Origin: Lachnospiraceae bacterium
GTDB lineage: Bacteria > Bacillota > Clostridia > Lachnospirales > Lachnospiraceae
Length of the DNA stretch: 64,000 nt
Direction: 5' to 3'
Assembly (NCBI GenBank): GCA_022794265.1
Contig: JAAWEK010000015.1
Coordinates: 104,054-168,053, forward strand
Position 1 is the stretch's first letter. Every line of letters begins with the position of its first letter. The notes beneath the pieces were generated by a model. That model saw nothing but the letters and a program-made list of their open reading frames with translations. It had not been told where the DNA came from and made no database searches. Below are positions 41,995 through 50,844 of the stretch, in pieces. Made by a program: the position numbers and the translations under genes.

Positions 41995-43470
41995 TTATGT
42001 AAATCCCCGGACAAAATTATTTATATTCTGATATCCCACTGCCAGATTGATATTCTGACCGTCGGCAAATCCCGCCGTACTGATTCCGATGACTTCACCA
42101 AACATATTTAAAACCGCACCGCCGGAACTGCCGTGGGACGTAGGCGCCGTAAACTGTATCATATCCACATCATCAATTTTCCGAAATCCGGAAATAATAC
42201 CATCAGAAACCGAATTAAACAGTCCAAGAGGACTTCCTATGGCAACCACCTTCTGGCCCCGAACCAAATCCTTTTTTCCCTGATACACCGGAAGAGGTTT
42301 TAATGATCTGTCAATCCGTATGACTGCAAGATCCAATACAGGATTATATTTAATAATCTCATCTGTTTCATAAATCTGGTCATCATCTTCTATCCGTACC
42401 GAATAAGCCACTCCTCCACAGGCAACATGGTTATTTGTTAAAATATACCCGGCCCGTCCTACCATGATACCAGATCCGGTACTTATGACTTCCCCTTTTT
42501 TATTGCGGACTGCAATCATCACAACAGAAGACGCCAACAATGCCAGTTCTTCAAATTCCAGTTCCCGGTTTTGAGCCGCTCCTGCTGGTACACTTGTTCC
42601 TGATACTGAATTGCCGTTGATAATCCCCGTTTCCCGAGGCTGCATACAGGAGCCATTTTCTTTTTTTGACCGTAAAGCCCTCTCCCGCCGTATATCTTGC
42701 AGAGAAATACGGGGCGCTGTCTGTGTATTTTCGTCCGGTTCCTGTTTCACTCCCCCCTGTTCCGTTTCATATTTCTTTTCATCATAGGAAGGTATGGTTA
42801 CCGGATTACCGTTTCCCAAAGTAACTTTTTTTGATAATTCCTTCAGAACTGGTATATCCTCCATATCCTTCTCCGGCAACAGAAGCATAACATCAATCCC
42901 CAGCAGTGTCAGTAAATATGCAAATAAGTATTCCTGTTTTTTTGATACCTCGCTTAAAACCACTTTTCCGTAAGAGTGTCCGGCTCCTGCTTTGAACAGA
43001 TTAATTCCAAGAAAATCCATCCAATACAGCAGTTTAATCACAAAGTTTTTTTCAATTGATTCATTACTGTTTGGTGTACTGTTCCGAAACTTTTCGCACA
43101 CCATCCGGCAGCCTTCCCCCAATTCTTCCGCCAATTCATTGTCATTCCGGTTAAATTTCAAAAAACATTTTTTCCGGCCGCCGTTCTGCCATTCCTCAAA
43201 GCAACCGCTGTAATAATTTATATCCTCCTGGTTGAACAATTTTGGCAAACCATTGAGACGAAGGTATTTCCCCTGTCCTTCACTCATTCTACTGGTAAGG
43301 GTATTATCCATCCGTTCGATATCCTGTAAATAATCCGCACTTACTCCTACCATTCTGACAAAATATACATCTCTAAAGCCCCTGTTTATCCCTCCCCTGA
43401 CATTGGCAAACGTTATGGGAGAGTTGATATCCATAATGTTATACCGCATTTTTAATTTTGTATTATCCAT
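41995..43470 (-). CDS. YceG-like domain fused to HtrA/trypsin-like protease
   Basis: 491 residues. The C-terminal ~200 residues are a chymotrypsin-fold protease: His in LTNNHVA, Asp in PVLDLAVIRI and Ser in SHGSSGGAVLN form the triad. No signal peptide or PDZ domain is visible, so it is probably cytosolic. Residues ~1-220 resemble YceG (LNLIGFD-type strand: LLTLLGIDVMLLLPEKDM, and KAGAGHSYGKVVL). A ~70-residue charged linker (TAPRISLQDIRRERALRSKKE) follows. Fusion of this domain with a protease links it to the Ter neighbourhood. It is divergent from the CitE-like gene. Domain boundaries are approximate, but the triad is clear. Confidence 0.82.
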   Translation of the reverse strand: MDNTKLKMRYNIMDINSPITFANVRGGINRGFRDVYFVRMVGVSADYLQDIERMDNTLTSRMSEGQGKYLRLNGLPKLFNQEDINYYSGCFEEWQNGGRKKCFLKFNRNDNELAEELGEGCRMVCEKFRNSTPNSNESIEKNFVIKLLYWMDFLGINLFKAGAGHSYGKVVLSEVSKKQEYLFAYLLTLLGIDVMLLLPEKDMEDIPVLKELSKKVTLGNGNPVTIPSYDEKKYETEQGGVKQEPDENTQTAPRISLQDIRRERALRSKKENGSCMQPRETGIINGNSVSGTSVPAGAAQNRELEFEELALLASSVVMIAVRNKKGEVISTGSGIMVGRAGYILTNNHVACGGVAYSVRIEDDDQIYETDEIIKYNPVLDLAVIRIDRSLKPLPVYQGKKDLVRGQKVVAIGSPLGLFNSVSDGIISGFRKIDDVDMIQFTAPTSHGSSGGAVLNMFGEVIGISTAGFADGQNINLAVGYQNINNFVRGFT

Positions 43471-43737
43471 AAAATCACCCGAAACTTTAATGTATTACTG
43501 TCTGATGACAGTGTGGTATATTGGATTAATTTTACCATAGAATGAGAAAAATAACTATCATTTTGTGGGGAGGAATGTTATAATTATGGAATAATAATTG
43601 TGGTTAACAGGACACAAATGTGAAAGACTTTGGGGCCTCTTTGCCTCACTGCTGCCTTTGTACATCTATCTGTAACGGAGTCCGCTCCGCCAATTATTTA
43701 CAAAAGATATTAAATTTATGTAGAAATGAGGCCAAGT

Positions 43738-44724
43738 ATGAAAAATTCACTACTATACTACAGCACAGGCGCATTACTATACTGCCCCGCCCACAATGAA
43801 TCTATTGTTCATTCACTGGTAAGCGAAAAATTTGGCAGCAATTTCTCACTGGCCCTGTGTCTGGAAGATACCATTAATGATAATTTTGTTCCAGAAGCAG
43901 AAAACAAACTGATTCATTCCATCAGTATGCTTTACCGGTATTTGGAATCCGTGCAGTTTTTTATTCCGAAAATATTTATAAGAATCAGAAATCCTGAGCA
44001 GATTCCTTCCCTGCTGGAGCGATGCGGAGAATCTGCCATTTTGATAACCGGTTTTATCATTCCGAAATTCTCACCGGAAAATGCCGACAGATACATAGAT
44101 ACCATATCAGAGGCCAACCGCACATATAAGCGTAATATTTATATGCTGCCTATTTTGGAAAGTCCGTCCATTGTCAATCTTCAGTCCCGGTCAAAAACTC
44201 TCTATCTGTTAAAAGAGAAACTGGATACTATCGAGGAACTGGTTTTAAACATCCGGGTAGGCGGAAATGATTTATGCCATTTATTTGGTTTTCGAAGACA
44301 CAGTGATGAATCTATTCACAATATTAGACCAATTGCAAATATTTTTTCCGATATCATTACAGTATTTGGGATGGATTATGTAATCTCCGGGCCTGTCTGG
44401 GAGTACTATAACGGGGAACACTGGTCAAATGGGTTAAGCCAGGAATTAAGGGATGACCGCTTATGCGGATTTATCGGAAAAACCGTAATCCATCCAAATC
44501 AGATTCCTTATGTTAATCAGGCATTCAAAGTTACCAGAAAAGATTATGAAGATGCATGCTCTGTCTTAAACTGGGATATGTCTTCCGAATCCTTTGTTTC
44601 GGGAAATATTTTTGCAGAAAGAATGAACGAGTTTAAAACCCATTCCAACTGGGCGAAAAAAATTTTATTTCTGTCAAAAACCTACGGAATAATTGATAAT
44701 GAGATTTATGAACTGCAGCCATAG
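43738..44724 (+). CDS. HpcH/HpaI aldolase / CitE-like lyase
   Basis: 328 residues from ATG 43738 (GAGG six bases upstream; ATG 43726 also open). The TIM-barrel of the HpcH/HpaI (citrate-lyase-beta) family is recognised: the acid LCLEDTI, RIRNPEQIP, LPILESPSIV, NIRVGGNDL and the C-terminal GKTVIHPNQIPYVNQAF. These supply the metal and carboxylate sites for C-C bond cleavage or formation of a malyl-/citryl-like thioester. In Ter-associated clusters such a lyase is a standard part of the predicted pathway with two phosphoribosyltransferases. The substrate is unknown. It is followed by the AIM24 gene after 23 bases, likely co-transcribed. Confidence 0.88.
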   Translation: MKNSLLYYSTGALLYCPAHNESIVHSLVSEKFGSNFSLALCLEDTINDNFVPEAENKLIHSISMLYRYLESVQFFIPKIFIRIRNPEQIPSLLERCGESAILITGFIIPKFSPENADRYIDTISEANRTYKRNIYMLPILESPSIVNLQSRSKTLYLLKEKLDTIEELVLNIRVGGNDLCHLFGFRRHSDESIHNIRPIANIFSDIITVFGMDYVISGPVWEYYNGEHWSNGLSQELRDDRLCGFIGKTVIHPNQIPYVNQAFKVTRKDYEDACSVLNWDMSSESFVSGNIFAERMNEFKTHSNWAKKILFLSKTYGIIDNEIYELQP

Positions 44725-44747
44725 AATAGCACAACAGGAGGTTTTTT

Positions 44748-45530
44748 ATGAAAAGTGTAATCGGAACGAGGGAAAACATTCAGGTCATTGAAGAATATTC
44801 CCGCGGCGGCCTGAAAGTAGAAGTCCTGGAATATGAAAAACTACTGGGTTTAAACAAACCTTCCATGGCACAGGCCCTTTATTTTATGGAAAAACAAAAT
44901 ATTCGTGTCCGGCAGGTTGCTCTCTACCTGACCAATGAGAAAGTTACTATAGAAAAAGGAGCCATGAGTTATTTTCAGGGCAATCTTCAGATGGTAAGCG
45001 GCGTAACCCTCGGAAATGCCGTAGGCCGGTTTGTCCGCGGCGCCGTAACCGGCGAACAGATGGCTCAGCCAGAATATACCGGAACCGGAACTTTGATTCT
45101 GGAACCTTCTTTTAAACATTTTCTGGTTTTGGAACTTGCCGAACAGGAATCTGTTATTATTGATGATGGAATGTTTTATTGTGCTCAGGGCAGTGTCAAA
45201 GTAAAAGCTGTGTCACAGAAAAATGTTTCTTCTGCTCTGTTAGGTGGAGAGACTTTATTTCAATGTCAATTGACCGGACCGGGTATCATCATTCTGGAAT
45301 CTGTTGTTCCTATGGAAGAAATCAATATCATAGATTTAAACAATGATGTGCTTAAGGTAGATGGTAATTTTGCCGTGTTGCGCTCCTCCTCATTAAATTT
45401 CACAGTTGAAAGAAGCGCCAAAACTTTAGTAGGTTCCGCAGTCAGCGGAGAAGGACTTGTAAACGTATACCGTGGTACCGGTCAGGTCTGGCTGGCTCCC
45501 ACCATTAAGGTATATAATTCCATGTTCTGA
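44748..45530 (+). CDS. AIM24-family protein
   Basis: 260 residues with an AIM24 fold: beta-rich, with GTGTLILEPSFKHFLVLELAEQE, IDDGMFYCAQGSVKV and GEGLVNVYRGTGQVWLAP. The family occurs across bacteria and in yeast mitochondria, where it is membrane-associated; its biochemical role is unsettled. It is located directly after the CitE-like gene (AGGAGG upstream) and is convergent with the membrane-protein gene at 45535, only four bases away, so the two transcripts may overlap. It belongs to the Ter-linked gene set by position. Confidence 0.85.
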   Translation: MKSVIGTRENIQVIEEYSRGGLKVEVLEYEKLLGLNKPSMAQALYFMEKQNIRVRQVALYLTNEKVTIEKGAMSYFQGNLQMVSGVTLGNAVGRFVRGAVTGEQMAQPEYTGTGTLILEPSFKHFLVLELAEQESVIIDDGMFYCAQGSVKVKAVSQKNVSSALLGGETLFQCQLTGPGIIILESVVPMEEINIIDLNNDVLKVDGNFAVLRSSSLNFTVERSAKTLVGSAVSGEGLVNVYRGTGQVWLAPTIKVYNSMF

Positions 45531-45534
45531 CAGA

Positions 45535-46419
45535 TTAACTGTTATATGGAATATCGGAATTTTTCTGCTTTTTACGGTTTCCATGCCTGATCTGATATTC
45601 CATACAGCTACTGAAACAAATCATTACGCCGGCCGCTTCAAACAGAAGCGCCCCGGTTATAAGCATTGTATTAATACCACGTTCAAAATAATTTACTATA
45701 AAATTATACATATACTCCGGATAAATCTGTAATTTCTTATAAAATTCGGAAACAAGACAAAAAACAGGCACAAACAGAACTGAAACTGCCCCTGACATGG
45801 TACTGTATGCCAGATACCGGAACAATCTGGCTTTTCTGCCTCGATTCTGTTTTATAAGAATCCATAAAGTACAGACAGATAAAATGGTCATTGCAGCAAA
45901 CACTAATGGAAAATAATCCGAGATTGTCCTGAAAACCGCTCCCATGGAGGCAGCATGGGGCAATCGGATAATTTCAATATAATAATCCATGATATCATTT
46001 GTAAATTCTTCCACGATTTCTCTGATATCGCCGTCTGCAGTCAGATTATTTTTTTTCACATAATCATAAATATTGGCACTTAATTTCTGCTTATATCCTT
46101 CTGTATCAATTTCAAAAACGGTACTGTTCAGTTCTGCTTTCAGATAACTGCTACCGTCAGAATGAACCTGTTCAACCGTGAATACATTTTTAAATACAGT
46201 CGCATTCAAGCCGTTGGGTATCGCCAGCGACTCACACTTATCTATAAAATCGTCATAGACCATTTGATAATAATCCACTTCATCCATAGAATCCAATATG
46301 ACATTTTCAGATATAAATCCCAGTTTTACAGAAAGCATTATCGCTATTACTGATAAAAAAATTGCTAACAATAAGCTTCCAAATATGCACGCTACAATAC
46401 TTTTTGATGAGTTTTTCAT
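45535..46419 (-). CDS. Membrane protein with large extracellular loop
   Basis: 294 residues. Hydrophobic segments near residues 10-32 (IVACIFGSLLLAIFLSVIAIML), ~168-188, ~206-226 and ~246-262; the segment between the first two (about 130 residues) should be outside. The N-terminal layout (short cytoplasmic, TM, large extracellular domain, then three TMs) resembles a family I know only as an integral membrane protein of unknown role (TIGR01906-like); the match is tentative. It follows the sortase gene by 70 bases and may belong with it. Convergent with the AIM24 gene. Confidence 0.6.
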   Translation of the reverse strand: MKNSSKSIVACIFGSLLLAIFLSVIAIMLSVKLGFISENVILDSMDEVDYYQMVYDDFIDKCESLAIPNGLNATVFKNVFTVEQVHSDGSSYLKAELNSTVFEIDTEGYKQKLSANIYDYVKKNNLTADGDIREIVEEFTNDIMDYYIEIIRLPHAASMGAVFRTISDYFPLVFAAMTILSVCTLWILIKQNRGRKARLFRYLAYSTMSGAVSVLFVPVFCLVSEFYKKLQIYPEYMYNFIVNYFERGINTMLITGALLFEAAGVMICFSSCMEYQIRHGNRKKQKNSDIPYNS

Positions 46420-46490
46420 ATTATTTCCTGTGCATATTACAGAAAAATCTGCAATATTGTCCTTTCCTTTTTCTCATTTATCCATTCTTC

Positions 46491-47186
46491 TTAATCCGTA
46501 AATACCGGACCCGATATGAGTTCCGCATAAACAAAATATCTATATTGTGTCCGTGACAGCATATCAAAAGGATAACACGTATACATTACAAGCTGCTCCC
46601 TCTCTATTGCAAAATCATAGGCCGTAGAATCGCTTTCATTTACAACTTTTGTTTCGGTAACTTTATATTTGTAGATTCCATAACTTGTTTCTATCTCTAC
46701 TATATCATCAGTCCCAATATTTTTCAGTGCGTTAAAATAGGTATTATTATGACCGCCCAATAATATAAGTCTTCCAAACCCCGGCTGTGAAGAGGCAAAA
46801 TTCTGACCAATACCTTTTTTCAGTATGTCATCATTATCTCCTTTATAAACCGGCGCATCCAAAGCTATTCTTGTACATCTTACATATGCATAAAGTTCAC
46901 CATATTCAGCAATCCCTACTTCACTGCGTTTTACCCTTTCAACCCCGTTATCTTCCGATATTTCTACTGCATTTTTCACAAACACAGATTGATACTCCGG
47001 ATTAAAATCAGGCGCTTCATCAGCCATAACCAGCCGCACCGTATTTACTGCCATACTGATTATATCTGATGCCATTATATATACAACCGCATATGCCAGA
47101 AATGAAAAAAGTAATGGCATGTAAATATATGCCATTACTCTATTCAATTTTCCCGCAAAGCCGTTCTTATGACTCTGATTTGGCAT
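46491..47186 (-). CDS. Class D-like sortase
   Basis: Transpeptidase of about 231 residues from ATG 47186 (TTG 47201 is also open); coding overlaps the substrate gene. A single N-terminal membrane helix (YIYMPLLFSFLAYAVVYIMA) and a sortase domain follow: His in LLGGHNNTYF, catalytic Cys in LVMYTCYPF and Arg in TQYRYFVYAEL. Sortases cleave at an LPXTG-like motif and attach the protein to cell wall or pili. The only visible candidate substrate is the neighbouring protein at 47167-47721, whose C-terminus has a KKTG-type motif. The ribosome-binding site is weak, fitting coupling to the upstream gene. Confidence 0.88.
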   Translation of the reverse strand: MPNQSHKNGFAGKLNRVMAYIYMPLLFSFLAYAVVYIMASDIISMAVNTVRLVMADEAPDFNPEYQSVFVKNAVEISEDNGVERVKRSEVGIAEYGELYAYVRCTRIALDAPVYKGDNDDILKKGIGQNFASSQPGFGRLILLGGHNNTYFNALKNIGTDDIVEIETSYGIYKYKVTETKVVNESDSTAYDFAIEREQLVMYTCYPFDMLSRTQYRYFVYAELISGPVFTD

Positions 47187-47721
47187 TCTTCTTAGTAACA
47201 ACTGCCAATGCAGCTACTGCTAATCCTAAAAATGATACTACAGCTACTGCAGACATGGAATCAGCGCCTGTCTTCTTGGTTCCGATATCAGATGTAGCTA
47301 CTACTTTACCTGCATTATCCTTAACTATTGCCTTGCCTGTCTTGGCATCATATGATACCGTAAGATCTACAACCTTAGCTGCTGCCTGAACTTTTGCAAC
47401 AATTTTGTCGATTGTAGCCGCATCTGCCTTGGATAAATCAGCTGCTGACTTAATACCTGCTTCCTTTGCAATTTCTGCTGCCTCATCAATGTTGTCAATA
47501 ATTGCTGCTGCTTCATCAGCAGAAACAGATACATCATCTTTTTCGAAATAGTTCTTAGCCTGTGTTATGTATTCTGCCGGAACTTTCTTAGCATTTAACT
47601 GATCTAAGACAGCCTGCTCGTTGGCATCAATTGTTCCTGCCGCAAATGCGCTTACAGACATAGCAAGCAGCATAACAGATGAAACGCCAGCTGCAATCAT
47701 TTTCTTAACTGTTTTCTTCAT
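47167..47721 (-). CDS. Secreted surface protein with sortase-type C-terminus
   Basis: 184 residues. Signal peptide MKKTVKKMIAAGVSSVMLLAMSVSAFAAG (cleavage near AFA-AG), an Ala/Lys/Asp-rich body with helical segments, and a C-terminal motif: GTKKTGADS, a ~20-residue hydrophobic stretch and a basic tail (TKKNAKSES). This is a sorting signal of the KTG-type, not canonical LPXTG. It overlaps the start of the sortase gene, so the pair is co-transcribed and co-translated. Promoter TTGACA/TATACT at 47764-47792, RBS AAAGGAGG. Ligand unknown. Confidence 0.82.
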   Translation of the reverse strand: MKKTVKKMIAAGVSSVMLLAMSVSAFAAGTIDANEQAVLDQLNAKKVPAEYITQAKNYFEKDDVSVSADEAAAIIDNIDEAAEIAKEAGIKSAADLSKADAATIDKIVAKVQAAAKVVDLTVSYDAKTGKAIVKDNAGKVVATSDIGTKKTGADSMSAVAVVSFLGLAVAALAVVTKKNAKSES

Positions 47722-47763
47722 TTTGCATTTTCCTCCTTTTATTATTTATGTTAAGACGAGTTT

Positions 47764-47792
47764 AGTATACTATCCACAACTATAGTTGTCAA
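47764..47792 (-). promoter_or_regulatory. Promoter of the surface protein/sortase pair
   Basis: Minus-strand TTGACA (47787-47792), 17-base spacer, TATACT (47764-47769), ahead of the surface protein at 47721. Confidence 0.8.
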
Positions 47793-47854
47793 TATTTTTT
47801 TACAAAACTTGTCAGAATTATTAAGATTTTTTTATATTTTCAATATAACAAAAA

Positions 47855-47895
47855 AGAGAGAAATGACAGTATACATACAACAATCATTCCTCTCT
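47855..47895 (-). terminator. Terminator of the coiled-coil gene
   Basis: 12-base arms with one mismatch (47855-47866 and 47884-47895) followed on the minus strand by TTTTTTG. Confidence 0.75.
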
Positions 47896-47915
47896 AAAAT
47901 TAATAGCAACTATAA

Positions 47916-48479
47916 TTATTGTAATATATTTCTTACTTTTTCGTCATGTTCAATCTTATTAATGATTCCCATCTCAAGCTGCATATCAATCTTCTTAAGA
48001 AGTTCAAAATTATCCAGCTTCTTCTGTGCGGCGGCTAATTTTTCATTGTATTCCTCAGTTGTAATAATATCCATATCCAGGGCTTTATCCAGCTTTTTCT
48101 GTTCAGAATCAAATACATCCTGAGCTTTTTTTCTTTCCCTGTCCAGATTGTTCTGCTTAATCTGGCGATCCATATCCGCAATCTGTTCATCCAAACCGGC
48201 TATTTTTTCTAAATCCGGCTTCATTTCTTCAACAATTTCTGACACATCAAAAACAACACCTGTATCGCACTGCTGAATGTATTCTACATATCTTCTGCCA
48301 ATTTCTGCATATGCATTGTTCAGTTTTTTGTCTATATTGCTTTTCTGAAGTTTCAGACCTGCCAGTTCACTCTGCTCTTTTGTAATATTACTGATTGAAT
48401 TTCCCACATTTACCGCTGTAGTTTTAACACTATTGCCCACATCTTTTGCTACCTTTGTTGCCTTGTCAAAAAAATCCAT
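47916..48479 (-). CDS. Coiled-coil protein with SHOCT-like tail
   Basis: 187 residues. The N-terminal amphipathic part (FDKATKVAKDVGNSVKTTAVN) could associate with membranes. A long coiled coil (residues ~40-135) follows. Residues ~130-185 contain two short SHOCT-like motifs (LDKALDMDIITTEEYNEKLAA and LEMGIINKIEHDEKVRNIL). SHOCT units are short oligomerisation helices. No enzymatic motif. It lies next to the Ter neighbourhood; role unknown. Confidence 0.6.
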   Translation of the reverse strand: MDFFDKATKVAKDVGNSVKTTAVNVGNSISNITKEQSELAGLKLQKSNIDKKLNNAYAEIGRRYVEYIQQCDTGVVFDVSEIVEEMKPDLEKIAGLDEQIADMDRQIKQNNLDRERKKAQDVFDSEQKKLDKALDMDIITTEEYNEKLAAAQKKLDNFELLKKIDMQLEMGIINKIEHDEKVRNILQ

Positions 48480-48629
48480 ATCTATTGCCTCCTGTCTGTT
48501 GTCTGCAGTTTACTGTTCCCACAGTTCATCAAAACCATACTACAATGAACTGCTTTTGTTATTGTAACACCTGCAAAATTCTTTTTCAATATACTAGCGG
48601 TTGCAAAATCTGTTTTTATTTTTTTAGCC

Positions 48630-49679
48630 TCAGGCATCCGCCAGTTTCTTTATAATTCCACAAGTTTTGTAATGCTTCAGCGGATAATATTCAACCGGTA
48701 CCCGTTTTTCCTCTGCCAGACGAAAAATATGGGCCAGCGAAATATCATCTTTACATTTATCGCTGATTAAAACTTTCCAGGGTACCCTCCGGAGCAGCAC
48801 CCGTGTTGTTTCACCAATTCCCGGTTTTACCAGGTTAATATCGCCAATTTCATATTGCTTTGCGATTTTTCTTACTTCATCGACTCCTTTCCCCTCTGCC
48901 GCCGATTCCCGAATATGGTTTTCTTTCTTAAATTCTTTTTCAATGGCTTCAATAAATTCATAGGATAAATCCGAATCTTTTAATTCTTCGTAATATACGG
49001 CTCCGTGAAAATCATCTTTGCCTATAATATCATCTCTTAAAAATGTCCGGCTTACCAGTCCCGATACTGTAGAATTCAGGCAGGAACTGGGAATCAGAAT
49101 ATCCTCATGGGTTCCGCATAAATCGGTTATATTGGCTGGGTCTGCTATAACTGCCAGTTCCGGAGATATCTGCCCAAATGCAGCCACATCTTTTTCCAGT
49201 TCTTTTAATATGGCGCCTTTTCCTATCCAGCCGTCCACAAACAAAATATCTTTTCCCCTATGATGTTTCAATATATAATTTACTGCATTTTCATCAATAC
49301 CTTTTCCGCGGATAATGGATATGGAATAATGCATGACTTCTATCTGATATTTCCATTTTATATATCTTTTAATCAGTATTCCGATGGGAATTCCCGCTCT
49401 TGCCAAAGATACCAGCACAACTGCTTTTCCCTTCCGCTGAATAATCTTATCCGCCAATATTCCCACCGCCCGGGCCGTAGGTTCCGCATAGTTTTTTAAC
49501 GCTTCCCGGTAGGTCTTCATATATTTTTCCGTCGGAATATACTCTATCGGCAGCATTTCACAGTAATGCTTTCCCGATTGTATTAATCGTTCTCTTTCCT
49601 CCGTAGATTGTGGTTCTACCATACCTGTAATATCTTTTAATAATATTATTACATCTTCTTTGCAATATGAACTTCTCAT
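48630..49679 (-). CDS. Ter-associated phosphoribosyltransferase with PELOTA domain
   Basis: 349 residues. The N-terminal two thirds is the PRTase-like domain known as PRTase_1 (also labelled StiP): VVLVSLARAGIPIGIL, the DILFVDGWIGKGAILKEL phosphate-binding loop, and TVSGLVSRTFLRDD. The last ~90 residues (LRRVPWKVLISDKCKDDISLA, YYPLKHYKTCGIIKKL) are a PELOTA-type RNA-binding domain. Such proteins occur with TerD/TelA and are predicted to help make a nucleoside-like product. It is 47 bases downstream of the PRTase_2 gene, so the two form an operon. PRPP-dependent activity is inferred by fold. Confidence 0.88.
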   Translation of the reverse strand: MRSSYCKEDVIILLKDITGMVEPQSTEERERLIQSGKHYCEMLPIEYIPTEKYMKTYREALKNYAEPTARAVGILADKIIQRKGKAVVLVSLARAGIPIGILIKRYIKWKYQIEVMHYSISIIRGKGIDENAVNYILKHHRGKDILFVDGWIGKGAILKELEKDVAAFGQISPELAVIADPANITDLCGTHEDILIPSSCLNSTVSGLVSRTFLRDDIIGKDDFHGAVYYEELKDSDLSYEFIEAIEKEFKKENHIRESAAEGKGVDEVRKIAKQYEIGDINLVKPGIGETTRVLLRRVPWKVLISDKCKDDISLAHIFRLAEEKRVPVEYYPLKHYKTCGIIKKLADA

Positions 49680-49726
49680 TTCTGTTTATGCACATTATAG
49701 GTGCAGCTTCCTTTCAATATTTTTCC

Positions 49727-50827
49727 TCAATTCCATTTTATAATGCAGATATCAGAATTTCCGCTTATCTCCAGGGAATTGATTAATGACGAGATTCCCT
49801 CTTCACTTTTTTCTTTGGCATCCGTAACAATAATTACATTCTCATAAGATTTCAAATCATAAATATATGTAATTCTGTCTCTGTCATAAAAACTTCTCAG
49901 CTCATACCGCTCATGAAACGGATAGTTCTCCTCACTGCTGACAGCAATGGGACTTCGGGTCGTGGAATGACATTTCACAGACAAACCTGATAATTCTAAT
50001 TGAAGGGAGATATATAATGCCGGAAACATAAATTCTTCCGTTCCCAAAACCAAGGCAGATTTGCCACTTAATTGCAGAAAATCTTTCACCTGATTCCATA
50101 AACCGTCGCAGGCATTAATATAATCTTTTCCTTTTACCAGCCTGCGGGCATTGCTGTATCCTTCTGCATAACAAACCGGAACCTTCATTCGATTGGAAGC
50201 GATATTTACTTCATGATAAACACCGTCACCTTTATAGGTTTCTGCAATTTTACTATAGGCTTCATGGTTGGTCCGGACCAAATAATGCGTATCAATCTGT
50301 TTTTCTTTGTAAGTATGCCGGGCTTCTGAATTCATTCCATTTAATATGGAAGCAACGGCAAACCGGACACTGCCTGAATACCGCTGCTGTAATATCCCAA
50401 TGATATTTAAAATGGTATTCCCGGTAGTAATTTCATCTTCTGCAAATACTATCCGGTCAACCTTATCTATAATACTTTCTATATCCTCTTTCACCAGTTT
50501 TTGCTCTGTGGCATGACTGTGGGCTTCAGAAAAATATATGTAATCAACATTTTCTATATTTTCTCTGGTGGTTTGTATATAATAACAGTCCAACTCCCCG
50601 GCAATGGCCGCTCCGATTGCGGTAGCGGTTTCAGCAAATCCAATCAGCAGTAACTTTTCCGTCGGATAACTCTTCTTTATCAGTTCTGCCAGCTCTCCAG
50701 ACATTTGAAATGCCTCCTTCGGAGATACCGGGATGTGCTTCCCCTGCAGCCGGTTTACAACAAGGTAGGACCTTTTTTTATTGTTTTCCCGTTTGGCAAT
50801 TCTAACTAAATCTGCTTCTGTATACAT
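49727..50827 (-). CDS. Ter-associated phosphoribosyltransferase with TRSP domain
   Basis: 366 residues. The PRTase_2 domain: LLIGFAETATAIGAAIA and the acidic PRPP loop IVFAEDEITTGNTILNI are evident. The C-terminal ~150 residues (LVLGTEEFMFPALYISLQLE, SEENYPFHERYELRSFYD, VIIVTDAKEKSEEGISSL) match the TRSP domain that follows it in Ter systems. This pairs with PRTase_1 downstream and the CitE-like and HAD proteins elsewhere in the neighbourhood. An ATP-grasp enzyme usually found with them is not visible here. Confidence 0.88.
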   Translation of the reverse strand: MYTEADLVRIAKRENNKKRSYLVVNRLQGKHIPVSPKEAFQMSGELAELIKKSYPTEKLLLIGFAETATAIGAAIAGELDCYYIQTTRENIENVDYIYFSEAHSHATEQKLVKEDIESIIDKVDRIVFAEDEITTGNTILNIIGILQQRYSGSVRFAVASILNGMNSEARHTYKEKQIDTHYLVRTNHEAYSKIAETYKGDGVYHEVNIASNRMKVPVCYAEGYSNARRLVKGKDYINACDGLWNQVKDFLQLSGKSALVLGTEEFMFPALYISLQLELSGLSVKCHSTTRSPIAVSSEENYPFHERYELRSFYDRDRITYIYDLKSYENVIIVTDAKEKSEEGISSLINSLEISGNSDICIIKWN

Positions 50828-50844
50828 AAATGGTGTGTATCCTC

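Noticed and set aside
43471-43737. Possible riboswitch (e.g. manganese-type) upstream of the CitE-like gene
   Set aside because: No conserved riboswitch core was recognised; only short hairpins are visible, and the region is a divergent promoter gap.
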